Shown: piece after piece, positions 44,463-54,088 of the stretch
Position numbering within the stretch: the first letter of the stretch is position 1
How the letters are laid out: every line of letters starts with the position of its first letter
Assembly (NCBI RefSeq): GCF_000508185.1
Contig: NZ_AYOY01000024.1
Coordinates: 1 to 64,000 of the forward strand
Length of the DNA: 64,000 nt
Origin: Sphingobium sp. C100
GTDB taxonomy: Bacteria; Pseudomonadota; Alphaproteobacteria; Sphingomonadales; Sphingomonadaceae
Direction: 5' to 3'
Position numbers and translations under genes: made by a program
Notes under the pieces: generated by a model
Database searches by the model: none
What the model saw: only the letters and a program-made list of their open reading frames with translations
What the model was told of the DNA's origin: nothing

Positions 44463-47400
44463 TGCTCGCCTGGCTGGTCCGTGCCGCGCTGACGCAGCGC
44501 GTCCTCGTGCTCGCGCTCGCCGCGCTGCTGGTCGTTCTTGGTCTGCGCGCGACCGGCGACGTGCCGCTCGACGTGTTTCCCGAGTTCGCACCGCCAATGG
44601 TGGAGATTCAAACCGAAGCTCCGGGCCTCTCCACGGAGGAGGTGGAAAGCCTGATCACCGTGCCGATCGAAACGGCGGTCAACGGCGTCCCCGATCTGAT
44701 GACTCTCCGGTCGAAGTCGGTGCTCGGCCTGTCGTCGGTTTCGATCCTGTTCGAGCGCGGAACCGATGTGATCCGCGCGCGCCAGCTCGTGCAGGAACGG
44801 GTGACGCAGGTGCAGGCGCGGTTGCCCGCTGCGGCGCGTCCCCCTGTGATGCTGCCACCGCTGTCATCGACCAGTCGGGCGATGAAGATCGGCATATCGT
44901 CGGCAAAGCTCGATCAGATGCAGCTCTCCGAACTGGCGCGCTGGACGATTCGGCCGCGACTGATGGCAGTGCCGGGCGTCGCCAACGTCGCGATCTGGGG
45001 TCTGCGTGACCGCCAATTGCAGGTTCTGGTCGATCCCGACCGACTGCGCGCTGCCGGGGTGACACTCGCCGAGCTGCGCGCCGCGGCCGGTGATGCGGTC
45101 TTGGTGGGCGGGGGCGGCTTCGTCGATACGGCGAACCAGCGGCTCGCCGTACAACAGACCAGCGCGATCCAGTCCTCGGCCGATCTTGCCCAGGCGGTCA
45201 TCAAGCAGAGCGGCGAAGCACCGGTCCGCATCGGCGACGTCGCCCGCGTAGTAGAAGGCTTCGCCGCGCCGATCGGCAATGCGATCATCGACGACGGTCC
45301 CGGCCTGATGCTGATCGTCGAGAAGCAGCCGACCGGCAATACGCTCCAGCTTACCCGTGACGTGGAGGCAGCGATCGGCGAGTTGAAGCCGGGGCTGCGC
45401 GACGTGAAGGTCGATACGACGATCTTCCGCCCCGCGACCTTCATCGAACGCTCGATCGATAACCTGACGCGAGCGCTGATGATTGGCTGCCTGCTAGTCG
45501 CGATCGTATTGTTTGTCTTCACTCGCGACTGGCGACAGGCAACGATCAGCCTCGTCGCCATCCCGCTGTCGCTGCTCGGCGCGGGGCTGGTGCTGCTGTG
45601 GAGCGGCGCGACGATCAACACGATGGTGATCGCCGGGCTGGTGATCGCACTCGGCGAGGTGGTCGATGACGCCATCATCGACGTGGAGAACATCGCCCGC
45701 CGACTGCGGCTCAACCGCGAGGCGGGCAACCCGCGTACCAATTTCGATGTCGTGTTGTCGGCCTCGCTGGAAGTGCGATCGGCGGTGGTGTTCGCCTCCT
45801 TGATCGTCATGCTTGTGTTCCTGCCGATCTTTTTCCTGGGCGGGGTCGCGGGTACGTTCTTTCAGCCGCTCGCCATCGCCTATGTCCTTGCGATCGCCGC
45901 CTCGCTGCTGGTCGCGCTGGTCGTGACGCCGGCGATGTGCCTGTTCCTGCTGCCGAACGCGCCCTTGAAGGCGGAGCGGGACACCCGGCTCGTGACCGCG
46001 CTCAAGCGTCGTTACGCTGGCGTACTCCCTCGCTTGGTGGCGCGGCCGAGCTTGGCGATGGGGATCGTCGCCGGAGGGCTGCTGCTGGCGGGGGTCGGCT
46101 ATGCCGGGTTCAAGGACCAGTTCCTGCCCGACTTCCGCGAAACCGACTTCCTGATGCACTTCGTCGAGAAGCCGGGCACCTCGATCGAGGCGATGGACCG
46201 CATCACCATCCGAGCGTCCAAGGAGCTGCGTGCAATCCCCGGCGTGCGCAACTTCGGCGCGCATATCGGTCGTGCGGAAGCTGCGGACGAAGTGGTCGGC
46301 CCGAACTTCACCGAACTGTGGATCAGCTTGGACGAGAATGTTGACTATGACGCCAGCGTCGCGCGGATCAAGGACGTGATCGACGGCTATCCCGGCCTCT
46401 ACCGCGACGTGCTCACCTATCTGCGCGAGCGGATCAAGGAGGTGCTGAGCGGCGCGGGCGCGACGGTGGTGGTCCGCATCTTCGGTCCCGATCAGGTCGA
46501 GCTTCGCGCTGCGGCCGAACGGGTCCGCGCGAAAGTGGCGGGCATCTCCGGTGTCGCCGACCTGAAGGTCGAGCAACAGGTGCTGGTGCCGCAAATCCAG
46601 GTCCGCCCACGGCCCGCCGATCTCGCCACCCTGGGCCTGACCGCGGGCGAAGTCCGCCGACAGGCGCAAACGCTGGTCGCCGGGCAGAAGGTCGGAGAAA
46701 TCTATCGCGACCAGAAGTCGTTCGACGTGGCGCTTTGGGGTGAGCCCAAGGTTCGCGGCGATCTGCATGCGCTGGCCGACCTGATGATCCAAACGCCAGC
46801 AGGAGCGGTAAGGTTGCGCGACGTGGCCGATATACGCGTCATGCCCGCACCCAACGAGATCAAACGCGAGAACGGTCAGCGCCGGATCGACGTGACGTTG
46901 AACGTGGCCGGTGCAGACCTCGGCACAGTCGCGCGCGCGGTCGAAACAACTGTCGGGCAAGTGCCGTTCGCGACTGGCTATCATCCGCAAGTGCTGGGCG
47001 AATATGCAGCGCTACGTGACTCGCGACAACGACTGTGGACGACGGGGTTGCTGTGCCTGATCGGCGTCCTGCTGCTGGTCTGGCTTGAGTTCCGATCGGC
47101 ACGCATCACCGCGCTGGTCGCGACCAGCCTGCCGTTCGCGCTGGTGGGCGGGGTGGTCGGCGTGGCGCTGACCGGCGGCGTGCTGTCGCTCGGTTCGCTG
47201 GTCGGTTTTGTCACCGTCATCGGCATTTCGGCACGCAACGGCATCATGCTGCTGTCGCACTACGATCATCTCCGTCGGTTCGAAGACGAAGCGTTCGGCC
47301 CCCGCCTGATCCTGCGCGGTGCGGAGGAACGCCTGGTGCCGATCCTGATGACTGCCGCCTGCGCTGGCCTCGCGCTGCTGCCGCTGATCGTCGCCGGCAA

Positions 47401-47560
47401 CGCGCCGGGCCATGAAATCGAGCACCCGATGGCGATCGTCATCCTGGGCGGACTCGTGTCTTCGACCGTGCTCAACCTGTTCCTCATGCCCGCGCTCTAC
47501 GCACGCTTCGGCCGGGAGAAGGCTGCGCCCGATGCTCCGCTTGCAGGAGTTCCCGCATGA
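44462..47560 (+). CDS. Heavy-metal efflux RND pump (CusA/CzcA family)
   Basis: 1032-residue inner-membrane transporter that would expel metal cations. The HME pattern is clear: [60 protein letters not shown], and in TM4 [20 protein letters not shown] with the Asp pair and Glu typical of metal RND pumps. A second porter half and ten more hydrophobic segments complete the usual length. It is the central gene of an adaptor, pump, channel, response-regulator, kinase operon. The metal, for example Cu/Ag versus Zn/Co/Cd, cannot be decided. Confidence 0.92.
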   Translation: MLAWLVRAALTQRVLVLALAALLVVLGLRATGDVPLDVFPEFAPPMVEIQTEAPGLSTEEVESLITVPIETAVNGVPDLMTLRSKSVLGLSSVSILFERGTDVIRARQLVQERVTQVQARLPAAARPPVMLPPLSSTSRAMKIGISSAKLDQMQLSELARWTIRPRLMAVPGVANVAIWGLRDRQLQVLVDPDRLRAAGVTLAELRAAAGDAVLVGGGGFVDTANQRLAVQQTSAIQSSADLAQAVIKQSGEAPVRIGDVARVVEGFAAPIGNAIIDDGPGLMLIVEKQPTGNTLQLTRDVEAAIGELKPGLRDVKVDTTIFRPATFIERSIDNLTRALMIGCLLVAIVLFVFTRDWRQATISLVAIPLSLLGAGLVLLWSGATINTMVIAGLVIALGEVVDDAIIDVENIARRLRLNREAGNPRTNFDVVLSASLEVRSAVVFASLIVMLVFLPIFFLGGVAGTFFQPLAIAYVLAIAASLLVALVVTPAMCLFLLPNAPLKAERDTRLVTALKRRYAGVLPRLVARPSLAMGIVAGGLLLAGVGYAGFKDQFLPDFRETDFLMHFVEKPGTSIEAMDRITIRASKELRAIPGVRNFGAHIGRAEAADEVVGPNFTELWISLDENVDYDASVARIKDVIDGYPGLYRDVLTYLRERIKEVLSGAGATVVVRIFGPDQVELRAAAERVRAKVAGISGVADLKVEQQVLVPQIQVRPRPADLATLGLTAGEVRRQAQTLVAGQKVGEIYRDQKSFDVALWGEPKVRGDLHALADLMIQTPAGAVRLRDVADIRVMPAPNEIKRENGQRRIDVTLNVAGADLGTVARAVETTVGQVPFATGYHPQVLGEYAALRDSRQRLWTTGLLCLIGVLLLVWLEFRSARITALVATSLPFALVGGVVGVALTGGVLSLGSLVGFVTVIGISARNGIMLLSHYDHLRRFEDEAFGPRLILRGAEERLVPILMTAACAGLALLPLIVAGNAPGHEIEHPMAIVILGGLVSSTVLNLFLMPALYARFGREKAAPDAPLAGVPA

Positions 47561-48933
47561 TCCGCCGTTTTGCGCCGATCGCCGCGTTCGCGGTTGCGGG
47601 GTGCATGACCGCGCCTCTGCCCCCGCCGACCATCGCGCCCGCGACTGCCACCGGCGCATTCGCCGACCTGCCGACTGCCGCTATCGCCCCGGTCCCGAAC
47701 GACTGGTGGCGACTGTATAACGACCCGGCGCTCGACCGGCTTGTGCAGGCAAGTCTCGCCGCCAACGCCGATCTGCGGGTGGCGTACGCCAATCTCGACG
47801 GCGCGCGCGCCGCGCTCCGTCAGGCCCGTGCCGCGCGCCTGCCGCAAACCACGATCGAGAGCGCGGGCACGATCGACAACAGCGCGACGCAGCCGAGCGC
47901 GTCATCCAACGTGCCGACCACCGACTACGATCTCGCATTGACCGCAAGCTGGGACATGGACCTGTTCGGCCGGTTGCGTTCGGGCGCATTGGCGGAGGGA
48001 GCCGATGCGGACGCGCAGGCTGCGGCACTGGACTCGCTGCGCGTCGCGGTCGTGGCCGATACCGTGCTCGCTTATGTCGATCTGTGCGGCGCGACCCGCG
48101 CGGTGACCGTCTCGCGCGAGATTATCGCGGTTCAGGAACGCTCGGTTGGCGTGGTGCGCGACCAGTTTGCCGCTGGCGAAGTCTCGCCGCTCGAAGTCTC
48201 GCAAGCCGCCAGCCTGCTGGAATCGACCCGCGCGACGCTCGCGCCGTTCGAGGCGGCGCGTGCTAATGCCCTTTACCGGATCGCCACTTTGCAGGGCCGC
48301 CCTCCGGCGGAGGCTCGTGGGTTTGACATAGGCTGCAATGCGCCGCCTAAACTCCGCGCAGCCATGCCGGTCGGCGATGGTCAGGCGCTGCTCTTGCGCC
48401 GTCCCGATATTCGCGAGGCCGAACGTCGCCTCGCCGCAGCAGCGGCGCGGATTGGCGTCGCGCGTGCCGATCTTTATCCCCGCGTGAACCTTGGCGGTGC
48501 GATGGGGCTGCTGACCGGAAGTTTCGTAGCGACTGCCTCGCCGCTCATCAGCTGGGCCTTCCCGAACCAGGCTCCGGCGCGTGCGCGCCTTCAACAGGCG
48601 CGCGCTACCGAACGTGGCGCCCTTGCCAGTTGGGACGTGGCGGTGCTGCGCGCCTTGCGCGAAGTCGAAACTGCACTCGCCGCCTACGATGCCGAGATGC
48701 GCCGCAATCGGGCACTCGACGCCGGGCGTGTCCAGTCCGCACTTTACGCCCGACGCGCCGCCGCTCGGGTCAGGCTCGGCGATGCGGCATTCCTGGTCCA
48801 GGTCGATGCCGAGCGTGCGTTGGCACAAGCCGCGCTTGCCCAGGCACAGTCCGACCTCACCGTGGCGCAAGCGCAGGTCGCGTTGTTTCGGGCGTTGGGT
48901 GGTGGATGGCAAACGAGCGGCCCGGTGGGCTAA
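47557..48933 (+). CDS. NodT/TolC-family outer-membrane efflux lipoprotein
   Basis: 458-residue outer-membrane channel. The signal with lipobox is [10 protein letters not shown]. NodT-type motifs include [80 protein letters not shown] and [20 protein letters not shown]. Its ATG overlaps the pump stop by ATGA. It completes the tripartite metal pump. The response-regulator gene starts 9 bp after its stop, so the pump and its regulator are probably co-transcribed. Confidence 0.92.
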   Translation: MIRRFAPIAAFAVAGCMTAPLPPPTIAPATATGAFADLPTAAIAPVPNDWWRLYNDPALDRLVQASLAANADLRVAYANLDGARAALRQARAARLPQTTIESAGTIDNSATQPSASSNVPTTDYDLALTASWDMDLFGRLRSGALAEGADADAQAAALDSLRVAVVADTVLAYVDLCGATRAVTVSREIIAVQERSVGVVRDQFAAGEVSPLEVSQAASLLESTRATLAPFEAARANALYRIATLQGRPPAEARGFDIGCNAPPKLRAAMPVGDGQALLLRRPDIREAERRLAAAAARIGVARADLYPRVNLGGAMGLLTGSFVATASPLISWAFPNQAPARARLQQARATERGALASWDVAVLRALREVETALAAYDAEMRRNRALDAGRVQSALYARRAAARVRLGDAAFLVQVDAERALAQAALAQAQSDLTVAQAQVALFRALGGGWQTSGPVG

Positions 48934-48942
48934 GAAGCACCC

Positions 48943-49617
48943 ATGCGAATCCTGATCGTTGAAGATGATGCCGAGACGAAGAGCTTTGTTGCCCGCGGGC
49001 TTTCCGAGCTGGGGCATCATGTCGTCACCAGCGCCGACGGCCGTGACGGGCTTTTTCAGGCGACCGGCGACCAGTTCGACGCGCTGATCGTCGATCGGAT
49101 GCTTCCCGGTCTGGATGGTCTTTCACTGATCAAGGCACTGCGTGCGGCGGGCAACATGACACCGGCACTCATGCTTACCGCCGTTGGCGGCATCGCCGAC
49201 CGTGTCGAAGGACTCGAAGGCGGTGCCGACGACTATCTCGTCAAGCCGTTTGCCTTTTCGGAGCTGGCCGCACGGGTCCATGCGCTCGGGCGGCGTCCAA
49301 CACCCCAAGGCGAAGCCAGCATCCTCGCTGTAGGCGGTGTCGAGCTTGATCTTCATCGCCGCACCGTCACGCGTGACGGTCGCCGGATCCTACTACAACC
49401 GCGCGAATTTGCGCTGCTTGCCGAACTGATGCGCAATCCGCGCCGGGTCATGACGCGGACGATGCTGTTGGAGCGCGTGTGGGATTTCGATTTCGATCCA
49501 AAGACCAATATCGTCGAGACGCACCTGAGTCGCCTGCGTTCCAAGCTCAACGCCGGGTTCGACGAGGATGCGATCGAAACCGTGCGCGGCGCTGGCTATA
49601 TGATCCGCGGCGGCTGA
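48943..49617 (+). CDS. OmpR-family two-component response regulator
   Basis: 224-residue regulator. The receiver has VEDDAETKSF, the phospho-acceptor Asp in ALIVDRMLPGLDGLSLIKAL, and the conserved Lys in DDYLVKPFAFSELAARVHAL. The C-terminal winged helix is clear (VTRDGRRILLQPREFALLAE; TRTMLLERVWDFDFDPKTNI; ETVRGAGYMIRGG). It sits directly after the metal-efflux genes and is coupled to the kinase by TGATG, so it most likely activates the efflux operon in response to metal. This is the CusR/CzcR arrangement. Confidence 0.94.
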   Translation: MRILIVEDDAETKSFVARGLSELGHHVVTSADGRDGLFQATGDQFDALIVDRMLPGLDGLSLIKALRAAGNMTPALMLTAVGGIADRVEGLEGGADDYLVKPFAFSELAARVHALGRRPTPQGEASILAVGGVELDLHRRTVTRDGRRILLQPREFALLAELMRNPRRVMTRTMLLERVWDFDFDPKTNIVETHLSRLRSKLNAGFDEDAIETVRGAGYMIRGG

Positions 49618-50963
49618 TGGCGCGGCCGTGGCGTTCCACCTTCGGCCTCGTAGCCCTGGTAGCGTTCTGCTTCGCCCTGGCGACACTTGTCATCGGGGTG
49701 GTGGCCTATGAAGTGACGCACGAAGCCCTGGAGATCCAGCTCGATCACCGGGTCGCGATCGAAACCCGCGCGCTGATCGACGAAGGCGACGACGGCCCTG
49801 CCGGAGTCGCAGCCGCGATCCGTCGTCGCGAGGCAGCACGAAGCACCGCCAGCCTGGATTATCTGCTGGTAGATCCTTCGGGTCGCCGGGTGGCAGGGCC
49901 GCTCGACGCCACAGCGCCTATCACGCCCGGCTATCTGGAGTTTTTGCACTACCGGCGCGACGGCGAACAGAGGATCGCACAAGCCCTGACCACGCGCTTG
50001 CCCGACAACAGCCGGTTGGTCGTCGCGGCCGATCGCGGCGTCATCGACGAGATGGACGCGACGCTGCTCAAGCTGTTCGCCGGCGCGTTCGGCCTCATGC
50101 TCCTGCTCGGCATCGGCGCGGCCTGGCTGGTCGGAGCGGTCACGCGCGCGCGGCTGTCTCGCATAGATAGAACCGCACTGGCCATCATCGATGGCGATCT
50201 GGCGCGGCGGATGCCGCTTACCGGCGCGGGGGACGAGTTCGACCGGGTGGCGACGACGCTCAACCGGATGCTCGACCGGATCGGTGGGTTGATGGACAAT
50301 CTCCGGCAGGTGTCCAGCGATGTGGCCCACGACCTGCGCACGCCATTGACCCGTCTTCATAACCGGCTCGACGAAGCTCTGTCAGCCCGAACCGGGGACG
50401 ACAAGCGTCAGGCGATCGAAGCCGCCGCCCAACAGTCGCGCGAGCTGCTCGACATCTTTGCGGCCTTGCTGCGCATCGCGGAAGTGGAAGCGTTGTCGCC
50501 GTGCGACCATTTTCAGGACTTGCCGCTGGACCAACTGGTCGAGGAACTGGTCGAAACCTACCGTCCCGATATGGAGGTTAGCGGTCATCGGCTCGTTACA
50601 GCGATTGCACCAGCGATATGGACGACGGGCGATCGACGACTGCTGCAACAGCTTATCACCAACCTCCTCGATAACGCGCTTCGTCACACCCCTCCGGGCA
50701 CGACGGTTCGTGTCGCGCTGGAGCGTGATGACGCCTTTGCTCGCCTGACCGTCGCCGATGACGGACACGGGGTAGCGCCAGAAGATGCGACGCGGCTGTT
50801 CCAGCGGTTTGCGCGCGCGGAGGCGAGCCGATCGTCCGAGGGACATGGGCTGGGCCTTGCGCTCGTCGCTGCGGTCGCGACCGCGCACCGGGGCATGTTT
50901 TCGCTCCTCCCGTCTCCTGGGTTTGGGGTCGTCGTTGAAATTCCAGTCGGGAAAACATTATGA
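49617..50963 (+). CDS. Sensor histidine kinase (CusS/CzcS-like)
   Basis: 448-residue membrane kinase. I use the ATG at 49617 overlapping the regulator's TGA, not the longer open frame from 49479. TM1 is VALVAFCFALATLVIGVVAY, then a periplasmic sensor, TM2 (LFAGAFGLMLLLGIGAAWLV), HAMP, and HisKA with the phospho-acceptor His in SSDVAHDLRTPLTRLHNRLD. The ATP-binding domain has NLLDNALRHTPPG, VADDGHGVAPED and SEGHGLGLALVAAV. It should sense periplasmic metal and phosphorylate 48943-49617. The last codons are followed at once by an IS30 remnant. Confidence 0.93.
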   Translation: MARPWRSTFGLVALVAFCFALATLVIGVVAYEVTHEALEIQLDHRVAIETRALIDEGDDGPAGVAAAIRRREAARSTASLDYLLVDPSGRRVAGPLDATAPITPGYLEFLHYRRDGEQRIAQALTTRLPDNSRLVVAADRGVIDEMDATLLKLFAGAFGLMLLLGIGAAWLVGAVTRARLSRIDRTALAIIDGDLARRMPLTGAGDEFDRVATTLNRMLDRIGGLMDNLRQVSSDVAHDLRTPLTRLHNRLDEALSARTGDDKRQAIEAAAQQSRELLDIFAALLRIAEVEALSPCDHFQDLPLDQLVEELVETYRPDMEVSGHRLVTAIAPAIWTTGDRRLLQQLITNLLDNALRHTPPGTTVRVALERDDAFARLTVADDGHGVAPEDATRLFQRFARAEASRSSEGHGLGLALVAAVATAHRGMFSLLPSPGFGVVVEIPVGKTL

Positions 50964-51041
50964 CGATCGGTGACAGACGGTCAGTATTCTCGGTTATATC
51001 ACTGACTGGAGGTATCCGGCCTGCTGATCGCAAGCGTGGCA

Positions 51042-51256
51042 GCTGCGCCCTGAGCCCTGCGGAACGCGAGGAGATATCCCGGGGCCTCAATGTCGGCGAA
51101 CCATTGCGAGCCATAGCGCGGCGATTGGGTCGTGCGCCTTCGACCATCAGCCCTGACGTCAGGCGTAATGGTGGTTCAGCACGCTATCGCGCCACAGCAC
51201 CAGAAGAGGCAGCGCCTGGCGCCAAGCAAGCGTCAAAAAAGGGCGCGCATCGATGA
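51042..51256 (+). pseudogene. IS30-family transposase remnant
   Basis: A plus-strand frame, open from the ATG at 50960 that overlaps the kinase stop, reads ALSPAEREEISRGLNVGEPL, RAIARRLGRAPSTISPDVRR and NGGSARYRATAPEEAA. This is the N-terminal helix-turn-helix of IS30-type transposases, with Pro in place of the usual Arg in the recognition helix. The frame stops at 51256; the DDE catalytic part and the inverted-repeat ends are not present. It is a relic that marks insertion activity in this end of the island. Confidence 0.75.
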
Positions 51257-51321
51257 TGCGGGTTTGAAGCCGTCAGATCGCCGCCCTGCTTCGCCGGGTC
51301 TCTGCCTGTGCGAATGATGCT

Positions 51322-51560
51322 CTATCGGGCTTCCATGATACGCACGAGATCGACGATGAACTGTGCGTTTTCAACCGATGGCCGTGCCGTATGATCACGA
51401 CCATTGTCCGGGCGAAAGGGCCATGAAAAATTGGTGAAGGTGACGTCCGCTCTTTCAAGGCAATAGGCAAGTCCAACTTCAATCTTCCCTGCAGTGTTGC
51501 TTCTGTGAATCAGAATGTTAGTCTGGCTGCGCGCTGCGAAGGCGGCGCCGAGGCTTGAGA
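51322..51560 (-). pseudogene. Unidentified C-terminal gene fragment
   Basis: A minus-strand frame ending in TAG at 51322-51324 reads about 80 residues that look like real protein (TNILIHRSNTAGKIEVGLAY; CLERADVTFTNFSWPFRPD; VENAQFIVDLVRIMEAR). No start codon with a ribosome-binding site is found, and I recognise no family. It lies between the IS30 relic and the TrbI fragment, so it is probably another truncated gene of the decayed mobile element. Confidence 0.35.
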
Positions 51561-51652
51561 ACCTCGCTTGGGAAGCCAGTTTGACCCGCCATCGACGCGG
51601 CCGGGTGGCCTACGCGCATGTCCAAGCCGCTTGCGGCCAAAGGCGTCGGCGC

Positions 51653-52057
51653 ATGTCTCAAGTGGTCGCTTTTGGGCAGAAGCGCGCGCTGGTGGTGTGG
51701 CAGCGGATCATCCTGCCGGACGGCAGTTCGATCCGGCTCGACAACGTGCCCGCGACAGACTCTTCAGGCTATGCGGGACTTACTGATAAAGTCGATTTCC
51801 ACACCTGGACGCTGCTCAAGGGCGTCGCGATTTCGACATTACTGGGCGTGGGGGCGAACGTCACTTTCTCTGGAGAGAGCGATCTCGTCCAAGCGATCAG
51901 GGAATCCACACAGCAGAACGTGTCCCGCGCTGGAGACCAGATCACATCCCGCAACCTGCAAATCCAACCGACCATCACGGTCCGCCCCGGCGCGGCCGTT
52001 CGGCTGATTGTGCACAAGGATCTCATTCTCGCACCTTGGCGAGAGAAGGAGCGCTGA
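51653..52057 (+). pseudogene. TrbI/VirB10 conjugation protein, C-terminal fragment
   Basis: Type IV secretion channel protein remnant. From the ATG at 51653, 134 residues match the C-terminus of TrbI: GQKRALVVWQRIILPDGSSI, LDNVPATDSSGYAGLTDKVD, FHTWTLLKGVAISTLLGVGA and TVRPGAAVRLIVHKDLILAP. Intact TrbI proteins are roughly 400 residues with an N-terminal TM helix and proline-rich region, all missing here. The DUF2274 gene follows at the usual place, so this is the end of a former conjugation operon. The fragment could still be translated but cannot form a channel. Confidence 0.82.
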
Positions 52058-52058
52058 A

Positions 52059-52274
52059 ATGACTGACCTCAAATTGCCCCAGCTTCCCGACCGTAATCCG
52101 GTCAAGCTCAGTATCGCTGTCATGCCGGACCTCCATCAGGCCTTGATCGACTATGCCGCGCTCTACGCAACGACCTATGGTCGTGACGAGCCGGTTGCCG
52201 AGCTGATCCCGGCCATGCTCGCTGCCTTCCTCGAAAGTGACAGGGGCTTTGCGCGAAACAGGACGAAGCGGTGA
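52059..52274 (+). CDS. DUF2274-domain protein of conjugative elements
   Basis: 71-residue protein (MTDLKLPQLPDRNPVKLSIA) matching DUF2274, a small family normally coded just after trbI in integrative conjugative elements of Proteobacteria. The ATG at 52059 follows AGAAGGAG and begins one base after the TrbI stop. Function is unknown. It probably survives from the lost transfer module. Confidence 0.82.
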   Translation: MTDLKLPQLPDRNPVKLSIAVMPDLHQALIDYAALYATTYGRDEPVAELIPAMLAAFLESDRGFARNRTKR

Positions 52275-52277
52275 TCC

Positions 52278-52478
52278 ATGATGCACAGTAACGCTCCCCA
52301 AGGCGGGGCCGTCCTCATAGAGCCTCTGACGGTCCGCATCTCTACGGCGGTCCAGCTCACCGGTATCAGCCGTTCACGTCTCTATGAGCTGATTCAGTCC
52401 GGTGATCTGGAAACCGTCAAGGTCGGGCGATCCACGCTGATCCCATATAAAAGCCTGAAAGCCCTGACGGGCGCCTAG
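52278..52478 (+). CDS. AlpA/excisionase-like helix-turn-helix protein
   Basis: 66-residue MerR-like winged HTH protein: VRISTAVQLTGISRSRLYEL followed by IQSGDLETVKVGRSTLIPYK. This is the helix_turn_helix_17/AlpA pattern of excisionases and of small regulators in genomic islands. It stops 4 bp inside the convergent integrase gene and starts 3 bp after the DUF2274 stop. A role in excision or integrase control is likely. Confidence 0.85.
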   Translation: MMHSNAPQGGAVLIEPLTVRISTAVQLTGISRSRLYELIQSGDLETVKVGRSTLIPYKSLKALTGA

Positions 52479-53710
52479 CCTGACGTGCCTCTGCCGTTAC
52501 CAAAGTTCGGCCGCAGGATCCTCGCACCGTCCCGCAACTGGTCGAGATAGTCGGACCAGTGCTGCATCATGCGGACGCGTTCATCCCAATATTCACCGCG
52601 CGTGTAAGCACGGCGCACCATGGAGGTATCGAGGTGGGCCAGCTGCTTCTCGATGGCGTCCGGGTTCCAGATTCCCATCTCGTTGAGAAGGGTCGCAGCC
52701 ATCGCCCGAAAACCGTGCGCCGTCATTTCTTCCTGGCTGTAGCCCAGCCGGCGCAGTGCCGCGTTGATGGTGTTTTCCGACATGCACTGGCGTGGTGACC
52801 GGAACGACGGAAAAAGATACCGTCCGTCGCCCGTCAGCAGACGGAGTTCCTCCAGTAGTGCCAGCGCCTGTTGTGACAGCGGAACACGGTGCGGACGGCG
52901 CATTTTCATCTTTTCCGCCGGGAGCGACCAGACAGCGTCTTGCGTATCGATTTCCTCCCACTCGGCCTTGCGCAACTCGCCAGGTCGGACGAACAGATGG
53001 GGCGACAGCCGCAGAGCGATCGCGGTGATTTCGTGACCTGTGTAACCGTCGATTGCGCGCAGGAGCGCACCAGCCTCCTTGGGCGTCGTGATCGCCGCGA
53101 GATGCCGGACCTTCGGGGTGATGAGCGCACCACGCAGGTCGGCTGCGACATCGCGATCCGCCCGAGCGGTCGCGATTGCATAGCGAAAAACCCGGCTGAG
53201 CACGCTGCGCATCCGGCGCGCACTTTCGTAGCGGCCGGTCGCCTCCACCTTGCGCAGGACGGCCAGGACTTCCTGGGGCGATATCTTTGAGACAGGAAAG
53301 CTGCCGATCATGGGATAGGCCATGCCGAGCAGCCAGCGAATCTTGTCGAGCGTGATCGGCGCGCGCCCCTCCCGCTCATTCTTCACCACCCATTCTTCGG
53401 CGATCGTCTTGAATGTGTTGTCCGCGGCCACCTTGCGCGCGAGTGTCTCGCTCCGCTTCTCGGCGGCGGGGTCGAGCCCGGCAGCGATCTGCTCCCTTGC
53501 CACGGCGCGCTGCTGGCGCGCCATGGCTATCCCTACCTCCGGCCAGGCGCCGAAATAGAGCGTCTTTTGTCGACCGAGATACCGGTAGTTCATGCGCCAG
53601 AGTTTCGTACCGTTCGTCTGGACGGCGAGATACAGCCCATCGGCGTCGGCCAGCTTGTAGGCCTTGTCCCGAGGTTTGGCGTTGGTGATCTGGATATGAT
53701 TCAGTGCCAT
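52475..53710 (-). CDS. Tyrosine recombinase/integrase, P4 type (DUF4102 N-terminus)
   Basis: 411-residue island integrase, started at the ATG 53710 (MALNHIQITNAKPRDKAYKL); the open frame extends to 53761 with no good support. The N-terminal DUF4102 arm-binding domain is typical of P4-like integrases that use tRNA genes. The core-binding region is KTIAEEWVVKNEREGRAPIT. Catalytic motifs: Arg in HLFVRPGELRKAEW, His-x2-Arg in TAHGFRAMAATLL, and Tyr in VRRAYTRGEYWDERVRMMQH. It lies 175 bp from the 3' end of tRNA-Leu(CAG), the expected place for its attachment site. It looks intact, so the island may still be mobile if both ends are functional. Confidence 0.93.
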   Translation of the reverse strand: MALNHIQITNAKPRDKAYKLADADGLYLAVQTNGTKLWRMNYRYLGRQKTLYFGAWPEVGIAMARQQRAVAREQIAAGLDPAAEKRSETLARKVAADNTFKTIAEEWVVKNEREGRAPITLDKIRWLLGMAYPMIGSFPVSKISPQEVLAVLRKVEATGRYESARRMRSVLSRVFRYAIATARADRDVAADLRGALITPKVRHLAAITTPKEAGALLRAIDGYTGHEITAIALRLSPHLFVRPGELRKAEWEEIDTQDAVWSLPAEKMKMRRPHRVPLSQQALALLEELRLLTGDGRYLFPSFRSPRQCMSENTINAALRRLGYSQEEMTAHGFRAMAATLLNEMGIWNPDAIEKQLAHLDTSMVRRAYTRGEYWDERVRMMQHWSDYLDQLRDGARILRPNFGNGRGTSG

Positions 53711-53771
53711 GATGGTGCCAGCTCCAAAGGGGCTCTCCGGCACCATCAAAAACACCATCATTCTGATGGTG
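53710..53771. repeat. Cluster of CACCATCA octamers around the integrase start
   Basis: The octamer CACCATCA occurs at 53741-53748 and 53753-53760, and its complement at 53710-53717 and 53764-53771. The last two copies form an exact palindrome with spacer TTC. The spacing resembles arm-type integrase or excisionase binding sites, or an operator controlling the integrase promoter. Two similar octamers with the same 12-bp spacing occur at 17193-17212. Confidence 0.5.
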
Positions 53772-53864
53772 CTGTCGATGGATTCGGGTGGATGAGCCCG
53801 GATTTCATTTGGCGATTTTCACTGAAAAAATGCTGTAAAACCAGCTGCTTGCTGGACCTTCCCG

Positions 53865-53904
53865 GACGTCGCCGGAAAGGTCTCTGGTGCCCAGAAGAGG
53901 ACTC
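53865..53904. repeat. Probable attachment site at the tRNA-Leu 3' end (integrase-proximal)
   Basis: The last 20 bp of tRNA-Leu(CAG) with 20 bp downstream of it. It shares GACGTCGCCGGAA, TGGTGCC and AGAAGA with 17097-17135 at the same spacing, with about three-quarters of positions identical. P4-type integrases typically use tRNA 3' ends. The limited identity leaves the exact crossover and the pairing with the left copy uncertain. Confidence 0.5.
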
Positions 53905-53971
53905 GAACCTCCACGACCTTGCGATCGCCAGCACCTGAAGCTGGTGCGTCTACCAATTCCGCCATCTGGGC
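53885..53971 (-). tRNA. tRNA-Leu (anticodon CAG)
   Basis: 87-nt tRNA gene with an encoded CCA. The acceptor stem GCCCAGA pairs fully with TCTGGGC. The anticodon loop TTCAGGT has CAG, reading CUG. A long variable arm and the T-loop TTCGAGTC complete a class II tRNA, as expected for Leu. A TTGACA promoter lies 17 nt before its -10. Its 3' end faces the integrase and is the probable integration target. Confidence 0.95.
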
Positions 53972-53987
53972 ACGGGGTAGGAGCGCG

Positions 53988-54016
53988 CAACTAGCCGGTG
54001 CCTTGGGGGCTGTCAA
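53988..54016 (-). promoter_or_regulatory. Promoter of tRNA-Leu
   Basis: On the minus strand TTGACA (54016-54011) is 17 bp from TAGTTG (53993-53988), giving a start about 10 bp before the tRNA 5' end. The -35 is a perfect match to the consensus and the -10 is moderate. Confidence 0.6.
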
Positions 54017-54088
54017 CGACGGCGGGATTATTTTTTTGGGTTTCGCGCAAAAGGCGGTCTAAGGGCGGACGGCACCGTCTTGAGCAGG

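Noticed and set aside
45494-46990. 498-residue minus-strand open frame opposite the metal pump
   Set aside because: His/Asp/Arg-rich shadow of the RND gene.
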